Part shown: piece by piece, positions 1 through 5,673 of the stretch
Layout of the letters: each line of letters begins with the position of its first letter
Numbering within the stretch: the stretch's first letter is position 1
Source of the DNA: an uncultured Eubacteriales bacterium
Lineage (GTDB): Bacteria; Bacillota; Clostridia; Oscillospirales; Acutalibacteraceae
Assembly (NCBI GenBank): GCA_948933715.1
Contig: CAQZPH010000020.1
Location: forward strand, 1-14,892
Direction: 5' to 3'
DNA length: 14,892 nucleotides
Notes under the pieces: generated by a model
Databases searched by the model: none
What the model saw: the letters and a program-made list of their open reading frames with translations, nothing else
Told to the model about the DNA's origin: nothing
Made by a program: the position numbers and the translations under genes

Positions 1-960
1 ATACTTATTTTAGGGTATACTCCTGCAGATATGGCATATGAACTCTCGAAATTTAATATTTCTCAGGCAGTATTTTCTGAAAATTATGCAAGGCAGTTAT
101 CTGAATTTGCAAAGAAAAACAATGTAAATATTAAAATACATTTAAAAGTTGACACTGGTATGAGCAGGATTGGTTTTATTTTTAAAGATAAACAGCAAGA
201 CCAAAGTACTATTGAGAAACTTGTAGAGGTATGCCATTTTGATAATCTTATTACAGAAGGAATCTTTACACATTTTTCCGTTGCAGATGAAGATGGCAAA
301 AGCATAGAAACAACTAAAAAACAGTTTGAATCGTTCAATTATATATGTGAAAAATTAAAAGATAATAACATAAATATAAAAATTCGGCATTGCAGCAACA
401 GTGGAGGTATTTTAAATTATCCACAAACTAATCTTGATATGGTAAGGGCGGGGATAATACTCTATGGATTATTTCCATCTGACTATACTAGAGGCAAATT
501 AGATCTAATTCCAGCAATGAGCCTAAAAACTGTAGTGTCACAAGTAAAGACCGTTCCCAAAGGAACAGCAGTTGGATATGGGGGAACCTATATTACACCT
601 CATGAAACTAAAATTGCTACCGTCCCAATAGGCTATGCAGATGGGTATTTAAGAGCTTTATCGGGAAAAGCCGAAATGTTAGTAAATGGAAAAAGAGCAT
701 CCGTTATAGGAAGAATTTGCATGGATCAATTGATGCTTGATATTACCGGGATTGATAATGTTAAAGAAAATACAATTGTAACAGTATTTGGTAAAGAAAA
801 AGACGAAGAGATAAGAATAGAAGATTTAGCAAATATAATTGGAACCATAAATTATGAACTTTTATGTTTACTAAGCAAAAGAATTCCAAGAATATATACA
901 CAGGATGGAAAACGAATAGGGCAATTAAACTATATATGCCCAACGGATTGTTTTTGTTAG
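1..960 (+). CDS. alr: Alanine racemase, 5' end outside the window
   Basis: This PLP enzyme interconverts L- and D-alanine in the cytoplasm, supplying D-alanine for peptidoglycan. The reading frame is open from base 1, where it reads ILILGYTP, a stretch normally internal to Alr. The ATG at 31 is therefore not the true start. About 319 residues are visible of a usual 370-390, and the N-terminal segment with the PLP-binding lysine lies upstream. Visible family motifs are HLKVDTGMSRIGF, FTHFSVADE, CSNSGG, DMVRAGIILYG and, in the C-terminal beta domain, PIGYADGY followed by GRICMDQ. The tyrosine of GYADGY corresponds to the catalytic tyrosine contributed by the partner subunit. The gene is convergent with nifU and ends just before a shared terminator. 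The identification is firm; promoter and regulation cannot be seen. Confidence 0.96.
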   Translation: MLILGYTPADMAYELSKFNISQAVFSENYARQLSEFAKKNNVNIKIHLKVDTGMSRIGFIFKDKQQDQSTIEKLVEVCHFDNLITEGIFTHFSVADEDGKSIETTKKQFESFNYICEKLKDNNINIKIRHCSNSGGILNYPQTNLDMVRAGIILYGLFPSDYTRGKLDLIPAMSLKTVVSQVKTVPKGTAVGYGGTYITPHETKIATVPIGYADGYLRALSGKAEMLVNGKRASVIGRICMDQLMLDITGIDNVKENTIVTVFGKEKDEEIRIEDLANIIGTINYELLCLLSKRIPRIYTQDGKRIGQLNYICPTDCFC

Positions 961-992
961 GCAATGTAATTTGACTGTAGAAGTTTCAATAT

Positions 993-1025
993 AAAAAAGC
1001 TCCACGTTTTTTGTGGAGCTTTTTT
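993..1025. terminator. Bidirectional intrinsic terminator between alr and nifU
   Basis: A perfect 13-bp stem pairs 993-1005 with 1013-1025 around a 7-base loop. The arms begin with six A and end with six T, so the structure has a U-run in both directions. It lies between the convergent stops of alr (960) and nifU (1033) and most likely serves both transcripts. Confidence 0.93.
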
Positions 1026-1032
1026 AAAATTA

Positions 1033-1476
1033 TTAATTTGGGCAGTGACAAGTTCCATGTTCATCATCACAACAAGGAATATTCCCAACAAGTGGAGCGG
1101 GATCAATCCCTTGACGAGTGTAATAATCAGCAATAGCAGATTTTATTGCTTGCTCTGCTAAAACAGAACAATGCACCTTCACTGGAGGTAACCCATCAAG
1201 AGCATCCATAACGGCTTTATTTGTGAGATTTAAGGCATCTTTTATAGATTTACCTTTTATAAGTTCGGTAGCCATAGAACTCGTAGCAATTGCAGCTCCA
1301 CAACCAAATGTTTTAAACTTTACATCGGTTATGATATCATTATCAATTTTAATATACATTTTCATAATATCGCCGCACTTAGGGTTACCAACTTGCCCTA
1401 CCCCGTCAGCATCGATAATTTCGCCAACATTTCTAGGGTTAGCAAAATGATCCATTACCTTTTCACTATATATCAT
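1033..1476 (-). CDS. nifU: NifU/IscU-type Fe-S cluster assembly scaffold
   Basis: This 147-residue protein belongs to the NifU_N/IscU family, which accepts sulfur from a cysteine desulfurase and builds Fe-S clusters for transfer to apoproteins. The three scaffold cysteines are visible: Cys34 in NPKCGD (with Asp36), Cys59 in FGCGAA and Cys103 in VHCSVLAE. It starts MIYSEKVMDHF, typical of clostridial NifU. After the conserved domain (to about residue 125) comes a short tail ending CCDDEHGTCHC, with Cys135, 136, 143 and 145 plus two histidines, which could bind metal. It lies 23 nt downstream of nifS with its own SD (GGAG, 11-nt spacing), consistent with one operon. The symbol follows the usual clostridial naming; there are no nitrogenase genes here, so general Fe-S supply is the inferred role. 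Confidence 0.95.
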   Translation of the reverse strand: MIYSEKVMDHFANPRNVGEIIDADGVGQVGNPKCGDIMKMYIKIDNDIITDVKFKTFGCGAAIATSSMATELIKGKSIKDALNLTNKAVMDALDGLPPVKVHCSVLAEQAIKSAIADYYTRQGIDPAPLVGNIPCCDDEHGTCHCPN

Positions 1477-1499
1477 TTATGAAATTACTCCTTTCTTAC

Positions 1500-2666
1500 T
1501 TATTTATTTTCCCATATTGGAGACATGCTTCTTAATCTATCAATAATTGGAGGTAATACCTCTAAAATATAATCAATGTCTTTATCTGTATTTTCATCAC
1601 TAAGAGAAATACGCAAAGAACCATGTGCAACTTCGTGTGATAAACCAATAGCCAGCAAAACATGACTTGGATCAAGAGAACCCGAAGTGCAAGCAGAACC
1701 TGATGATGCATAAACACCTTTCGCGCTAAGAAGTAGCAAGAGCCCCTCGCCTTCAATTCCCTCAAAACACATATTTACGTTATCTGGCAATCTTTTTGTT
1801 GGATGACCATTTAGCCTTGAACATTTAATAGTTAAAAGATTATTTATTAATTTATCACGCATTGCGATAAGTTTTTTATTGCGCTCCTCCATGTTATCGC
1901 AAGCATCTTTAAGAGCAACGCTTAGCCCAATAATGCCAGCAACATTTTCAGTCCCGGCTCGACGATTTTTTTCCTGTGCACCACCTTCGATTAATGGTTC
2001 AATGGAAATGCCATTTTTTATATACAATGCACCTACACCCTTAGGGCCATGGAACTTATGTGCAGATAAGGATAAAAGGTCAATATTTTGTTTATATACA
2101 TTAATCTCTACTTTACCGGCAGCTTGAACTGCATCTGTATGAAATAAAACGTTATGCTTACGGCAAATTTCACCGATTTCTTTTATAGGTTGAATGGTAC
2201 CGATTTCATTATTTGCATACATAATAGTAACTAAAGCGGTTTTTTCAGTTATAGCGCTTTCTAGTTCATCCAGTCTTACAATTCCATCTTCATGAACCTC
2301 AAGATAAGTTACAGAAAATCCTTCGTTTTCAAGTGCTTTAACTGTATGTAGTACTGCGTGATGCTCAAAAACAGTAGTTATAATGTGATTTTTACCTTTT
2401 TTAAGCATCTTGTGAGCAATTCCTTTAATAGCCCAATTATTAGATTCGCTTCCGCAAGAAGTGAAGAAAATTTCAGATGCTTTAGCGCCTAAGCAAGATG
2501 CTACAGTTTCTCTTGCATCGTTAAGAGCTTTATTTGCAGTTTGTCCCAAAGGATATATACTTGATGGATTGCCAAAGTTTTGCTCAAAAAAAGGTAGCAT
2601 AGCATTTAAAGCTTCTTTTGATACAGATGTTGTAGCAGCATTATCTACATATATAAAATTCTCCAT
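1500..2666 (-). CDS. nifS: Cysteine desulfurase NifS/IscS family
   Basis: A PLP-dependent class V aminotransferase-fold enzyme that takes sulfur from L-cysteine as a persulfide and passes it to the NifU scaffold. With the ATG at 2666 it has 388 residues, normal for the family. The start reads MENFIYVDNAATT. HTDAVQA gives the PLP-contacting Asp, SAHKFHGPKG holds the PLP Schiff-base lysine (Lys204), and SSGSACTSGS holds the catalytic cysteine (Cys326). An ATG 15 nt upstream (2681) is in frame, but the SD (AAGGGGA, 2672-2678) lies between the two ATGs and 5 nt from the downstream one, so 2666 is the better start. A strong promoter sits at 2706-2734. No iscR-like regulator gene is present in the neighbourhood. 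Confidence 0.96.
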   Translation of the reverse strand: MENFIYVDNAATTSVSKEALNAMLPFFEQNFGNPSSIYPLGQTANKALNDARETVASCLGAKASEIFFTSCGSESNNWAIKGIAHKMLKKGKNHIITTVFEHHAVLHTVKALENEGFSVTYLEVHEDGIVRLDELESAITEKTALVTIMYANNEIGTIQPIKEIGEICRKHNVLFHTDAVQAAGKVEINVYKQNIDLLSLSAHKFHGPKGVGALYIKNGISIEPLIEGGAQEKNRRAGTENVAGIIGLSVALKDACDNMEERNKKLIAMRDKLINNLLTIKCSRLNGHPTKRLPDNVNMCFEGIEGEGLLLLLSAKGVYASSGSACTSGSLDPSHVLLAIGLSHEVAHGSLRISLSDENTDKDIDYILEVLPPIIDRLRSMSPIWENK

Positions 2667-2671
2667 TAGAT

Positions 2672-2678
2672 TCCCCTT
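2672..2678 (-). promoter_or_regulatory. Ribosome binding site that decides the nifS start
   Basis: On the minus strand AAGGGGA precedes the ATG at 2666 by 5 nt. It lies downstream of the alternative in-frame ATG at 2681, which has only A/T-rich sequence before it. This supports the shorter NifS. Confidence 0.8.
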
Positions 2679-2705
2679 CATTAAAAGTATATTTATATTA
2701 AGATT

Positions 2706-2734
2706 ATTATACGACCCGTACTTTCTTTATGCAA
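2706..2734 (-). promoter_or_regulatory. Sigma-A-type promoter of nifS-nifU
   Basis: Reading the minus strand, TTGCAT (2734-2729) and TATAAT (2711-2706) are separated by exactly 17 bp. Transcription would start near 2699, giving a leader of about 33 nt. The -35 box begins only a few bases after the rnhA stop. There is no terminator between the genes, so read-through from rnhA is also possible. Confidence 0.85.
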
Positions 2735-2738
2735 TAAA

Positions 2739-3188
2739 CTAAAGATTTGATGTTTTTAGTTTTGTTGCAGCAGCCACGGCCAATTGATCACACCGTTCGT
2801 TTTCAGGATGGCCAGCATGACCTTTAATCCAAACGACTTTGAGGTTATGTTTTTCAATGAGTAACAATAATTCTTCCCATAAGTCAGAGTTTAAAGCAAG
2901 AGAATTGTTACTTTTTTTCCATCCTTTTTGTTGCCAAGATTTAGCCCAACCTTTTGATATTGCATCACATACGTATTTTGAATCGCTACATAATGTAACT
3001 TCGCAAGGTTCTTTTAACAAATTTAAAGCTTCAATAACAGCACAAAGTTCCATTCTATTGTTGGTTGTATGTAAGTTTCCTCCTGAAATTTCCTTTTCAT
3101 GGCCATTATATCTTAAAATAGCCCCCCAGCCGCCAGGACCAGGATTACCTTGACATGCACCATCTGTGAATATTTCAACTTTTTTCAA
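2739..3188 (-). CDS. rnhA: Ribonuclease HI
   Basis: This 149-residue protein hydrolyses the RNA strand of RNA-DNA hybrids in the cytoplasm, for example R-loops and replication primers. The full type 1 RNase H active site is visible: Asp9 in FTDGACQGNPGPGGW, Glu47 in NNRMELCAV, Asp69 in CSDSKYV, His124 and Asp134 in KGHAGHPENERCDQLA. This spacing closely matches the E. coli enzyme. No N-terminal hybrid-binding domain is present. The only canonical start in the open frame is the TTG at 3188; upstream the frame runs to a TGA at 3255-3257 without ATG or GTG. No recognisable SD precedes the TTG, and a hairpin lies just upstream, so translation may be weak or controlled. An upstream non-canonical start (ATA codons at 3212 and 3233) cannot be excluded. 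Confidence 0.95.
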   Translation of the reverse strand: MKKVEIFTDGACQGNPGPGGWGAILRYNGHEKEISGGNLHTTNNRMELCAVIEALNLLKEPCEVTLCSDSKYVCDAISKGWAKSWQQKGWKKSNNSLALNSDLWEELLLLIEKHNLKVVWIKGHAGHPENERCDQLAVAAATKLKTSNL

Positions 3189-3198
3189 GTTTTTTGCA

Positions 3199-3244
3199 CG
3201 TTTTTTACATATCGGCTTAAAGTATTTGAATATATGTAAAAACG
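3199..3244 (-). promoter_or_regulatory. Leader hairpin in front of the rnhA TTG start
   Basis: CGTTTTTTACATAT (3199-3212) pairs with ATATGTAAAAACG (3232-3244), one base bulged, around a 19-nt loop. In the rnhA message the stem would end about 10 nt before the TTG start codon. No SD lies between the stem and the start. A role in translation is inference. Confidence 0.5.
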
Positions 3245-3293
3245 CACTTACACCTCACTTTATGAAATTAAATTTGCTATAGACTGCAATTAT

Positions 3294-3322
3294 ATTATAT
3301 CAAAATTGAAAGATTGTATCAA
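3294..3322 (-). promoter_or_regulatory. Sigma-A-type promoter of rnhA
   Basis: On the minus strand TTGATA (3322-3317) and TATAAT (3299-3294) are 17 bp apart, an excellent match to the housekeeping consensus. The predicted start near 3287 gives an unusually long leader of roughly 100 nt that includes the hairpin at 3199-3244. Confidence 0.85.
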
Positions 3323-3443
3323 TATATTATGACAGTTTTTATAATATGGTCTCTGAAATTTTTATTAGCACTGGTTTTAAATGCCACTAATAGTCCAATA
3401 ATTATATAACAATATAAAAAATGATTTATCATTGACATCGGTA

Positions 3444-3486
3444 CGAACAAAATGTTAAACTTATATTAAAGTTTGTGTTCGGTTTT
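3444..3486 (+). repeat. Terminator-like inverted repeat upstream of rnj (first)
   Basis: CGAACA (3444-3449) pairs with TGTTCG (3476-3481), and AAACTT (3457-3462) pairs with AAGTTT (3469-3474) around a 6-base loop. An asymmetric internal loop separates the two stems. The structure is followed by G and five T. In form it is a moderate intrinsic terminator on the + strand, although no + strand gene is seen upstream. It could be an attenuator, a small-RNA end or an operator. Confidence 0.45.
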
Positions 3487-3499
3487 TATTTAGATTTAG

Positions 3500-3526
3500 G
3501 TAAATATTGTTTAATATTTACTTTTT
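3500..3526 (+). repeat. Terminator-like inverted repeat upstream of rnj (second)
   Basis: GTAAATATT (3500-3508) and AATATTTAC (3513-3521) form a perfect 9-bp inverted repeat with a 4-base loop, followed directly by five T (3522-3526). The stem is AT-rich and so weak as a terminator on its own. It may instead be an operator or a second element of a tandem structure with the repeat at 3444. Confidence 0.4.
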
Positions 3527-3545
3527 GTTGCGTTTTATTATAGAG

Positions 3546-3573
3546 TTGCTAATAGATATTAAGTTATTATAAA
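3546..3573 (+). promoter_or_regulatory. Probable promoter of the rnj operon
   Basis: TTGCTA (3546-3551) and TATAAA (3568-3573) are separated by 16 bp, placing the start near 3580 and about 50 nt before the rnj ATG. A second candidate with a perfect TTGACA (3432-3437) has only a weak -10 (TAAACT at 3456-3461, 18-bp spacer). Either or both may be used. Confidence 0.5.
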
Positions 3574-3575
3574 AA

Positions 3576-3597
3576 TCTTCGGCACCGTTTGCGAAGA
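3576..3597 (+). other. Short hairpin in the rnj leader
   Basis: TCTTCG (3576-3581) and CGAAGA (3592-3597) form a 6-bp stem with a 10-nt loop, very near the predicted 5' end of the rnj message. Structured 5' ends are known to hinder 5'-to-3' decay by RNase J, so a feedback role is conceivable but unproven. Confidence 0.4.
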
Positions 3598-3613
3598 AAA
3601 ATTAATGTATAGT

Positions 3614-3618
3614 GGAGG
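3614..3618 (+). promoter_or_regulatory. Ribosome binding site that decides the rnj start
   Basis: GGAGG at 3614-3618 lies 11 nt before the ATG at 3630. A longer reading frame from a GTG at 3612 would place this SD inside its own first codons, so the ATG is the likelier start. Confidence 0.8.
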
Positions 3619-3629
3619 TAAAATTTTTA

Positions 3630-5642
3630 ATGGAAGAAATAAAAAATAATAAAGATAAATTAAATGAAGGAAGGCCTTTGTTTGATTCTTTAGTAAAAAA
3701 AGGTTCAACCCAGAACGATAATAAGCAATTAAAACCAGATTTTTCAAGCGAAAAAAGAAATTTTAATAAAACAAATAATAAAGAAAACCAAAATAGTAAA
3801 AATGCAAAAAATAATTCAAATGGGAAAAAAAGCATTTTTACAAACAATAGAAAAAAAGTTAACCATAATAAAAATAATGAGGAGAACACGAACAACAATC
3901 CAAATAAAAAACAAAACTTTAATAAAAATGCAATAAAGTCTAAAAAGGACAATATAAATAATAAATCAAAAAAAAGAGTTAAAAAGCCATCTATTAAGGT
4001 AGCTTTTTTAGGTGGACTTAATGAAATTGGTAAGAATGTGACCCTTTTTGAATGCGAAGACGATATGTTTTTGTTAGATTGCGGAATGACTTTTCCTGAT
4101 GGAGAAATGTTAGGTGTAGACCTTGTTATACCAGATTTTTCATATATAGAAAAAAATGTAAACAAGATAAAGGGAATTGTCTTAACTCATGGGCATGAGG
4201 ACCATATTGGAGCACTTCCATATCTTCTAAAAAAAGTAAATATTCCGATCTATGGGGCCCCATTAACAATAGGTTTAGTTGGGGGAAAACTAAAAGAACA
4301 CAACTTATTTAACAAAGCTAAGTTAAACATTATAAAACAAGGTCAAAAAGTAAAACTTGGATGCATGGAAATAGAGTTTATTCATGTAAATCATTCTATA
4401 CCAGATTCAGTTGGCATTGCAATACATTCACCGGCCGGAACTTTGGTTCATACAGGTGACTTTAAAATAGATTGCACGCCTATTCAAGGAGACATGATTG
4501 ACCTTGGAAGATTTGCTCAACTTGGATCCCAGGGTGTTTTAGCTTTGTTTGCAGATTCAACTAATGCTGAAAGGCCAGGATATACTATTACTGAACAAAA
4601 GGTAGTAGAATCTTTTGACCACCTATTTAAACAAGCTGAAAATAATAGAATTATTATTGCTTCATTTGCATCAAATATAGGAAGAATACAGCAGATTATA
4701 AACTGCGCAGTTAAATATGACCGAAAAGTAGCTTTTTCTGGGCGAAGCATGATAAACTATATGGCTATAGCAGGAGAACTTGGTTTTCTTGATATCCCTG
4801 AAGGAGTCATAATAGATATAGATTTATTAAATAAATATCCAAAAGAGAAAGTAGTACTTTTAACAACGGGAAGCCAAGGGGAACCAATGTCAGCATTGAC
4901 TCGAATGGCATATGCTGATCATAGAAAAGTTGCAGTTGGTCCCGATGACTTTATTATAATTTCTGCGAATCCCATACCAGGAAATGAGAAAATGGTTGGT
5001 GCTGTTGTAAATGAACTTTTAAAAAAGGGATGCACAGTTGTTTATGAATCTATGTATGATGTTCATGTGTCGGGGCATGCATGCCAAGAGGAATTAAAAA
5101 TTATGCAAGGTATTGTAAAACCCCAATATTTTATACCAGTGCATGGTGAGCAAAAGCATCTTCGTTATAATGCAAAAATAGCAAAAGATTTAGGAATGAA
5201 AGAATCTAACGTCTTTATAGGGGATATAGGCGATTTAATTGAAATTAATGAGGATTATATAAAGTATCTTGGGAAGGTACCAGCGGGTAGAATTTTAGTG
5301 GATGGTCTTGGTGTTGGTGATGTTGGAAGTATTGTTTTAAGAGATAGAAAACATTTAGCTCAAGATGGATTAATAGTTGTTGTTTGTACAATGGATTTTT
5401 CAAACGGATATGTAGTTTCAGGTCCCGATATTGTTTCAAGAGGCTTTGTGTATGTAAGAGAATCAGAACCGTTAATGGATAAAGCCAAAAATAGAGTAGT
5501 AAAGATTTTAGAATCTTGCAACGATGAAGGAATACATGAATGGGGAATAATGAAAACTAAGATTAAAGATGATTTATCTAAGTTTTTCTATGAGCAAACT
5601 AAGAGAAGTCCTATGATATTACCTATAATTATGGAGATTTAG
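3630..5642 (+). CDS. rnj: Ribonuclease J with a long basic N-terminal extension
   Basis: RNase J is a metallo-beta-lactamase/beta-CASP nuclease with 5'-to-3' exonuclease and endonuclease activity, central to mRNA decay and rRNA maturation in Firmicutes. The protein has 670 residues, against about 555 for B. subtilis RNase J1. The catalytic part begins near residue 122 (IKVAFLGGLNEIGKN). Metal-binding motif HGHEDH lies at 187-192, HTGDF at about 274-278, the beta-CASP region follows, and IPVHGEQKHL with His505 is near the start of the C-terminal portion. Residues 1-121 are about half Asn and Lys (roughly 32 Asn and 28 Lys), look disordered, and account for the extra length. Such a tail may bind RNA or partner proteins. 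It is the first gene of a seven-gene + strand series. Gene number (J1 or J2) cannot be assigned from sequence alone. Confidence 0.95.
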   Translation: MEEIKNNKDKLNEGRPLFDSLVKKGSTQNDNKQLKPDFSSEKRNFNKTNNKENQNSKNAKNNSNGKKSIFTNNRKKVNHNKNNEENTNNNPNKKQNFNKNAIKSKKDNINNKSKKRVKKPSIKVAFLGGLNEIGKNVTLFECEDDMFLLDCGMTFPDGEMLGVDLVIPDFSYIEKNVNKIKGIVLTHGHEDHIGALPYLLKKVNIPIYGAPLTIGLVGGKLKEHNLFNKAKLNIIKQGQKVKLGCMEIEFIHVNHSIPDSVGIAIHSPAGTLVHTGDFKIDCTPIQGDMIDLGRFAQLGSQGVLALFADSTNAERPGYTITEQKVVESFDHLFKQAENNRIIIASFASNIGRIQQIINCAVKYDRKVAFSGRSMINYMAIAGELGFLDIPEGVIIDIDLLNKYPKEKVVLLTTGSQGEPMSALTRMAYADHRKVAVGPDDFIIISANPIPGNEKMVGAVVNELLKKGCTVVYESMYDVHVSGHACQEELKIMQGIVKPQYFIPVHGEQKHLRYNAKIAKDLGMKESNVFIGDIGDLIEINEDYIKYLGKVPAGRILVDGLGVGDVGSIVLRDRKHLAQDGLIVVVCTMDFSNGYVVSGPDIVSRGFVYVRESEPLMDKAKNRVVKILESCNDEGIHEWGIMKTKIKDDLSKFFYEQTKRSPMILPIIMEI

Positions 5643-5673
5643 AAGTTTCATAATTATTTTTGGGGGTGCTTTT

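Larger units (their letters stand above)
3189..3629. other. Divergent regulatory region between rnhA and rnj
   Basis: This 441-bp AT-rich stretch has no supportable protein gene on either strand. In order it contains the rnhA leader hairpin (3199-3244), the rnhA promoter (3294-3322, minus strand) and a lone TATAAT on the + strand (3340-3345) without a good -35. These are followed by a TTGACA box (3432-3437), two + strand inverted repeats each followed by five T (3444-3486 and 3500-3526), a likely rnj promoter (3546-3573), a short leader hairpin (3576-3597) and the rnj SD (3614-3618). Confidence 0.75.

Noticed and set aside
31..960. Start of alr at the ATG at position 31
   Set aside because: The frame is open upstream to base 1 and encodes conserved internal alanine racemase sequence (ILILGYTP), so this is an internal methionine of a gene cut by the window edge.
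3346..3390. Mini-ORF of 14 codons on the + strand after the TATAAT at 3340
   Set aside because: There is no SD, it is very short, and it lies in AT-rich intergenic DNA. There is no evidence of coding.
3444..3458. Possible LexA/DinR box (CGAAC, then GTT)
   Set aside because: The Bacillus-type box needs GAAC-N4-GTTC. Here the spacing is five bases and the right half lacks C. rnj is also not a typical SOS gene.
3602..4165. Long minus-strand frame (187 codons) opposite the rnj start, rich in Phe and Leu
   Set aside because: It is the antisense of the Asn/Lys-rich RNase J extension; AAT and AAA codons read backwards as ATT and TTT. It has no SD or family resemblance.
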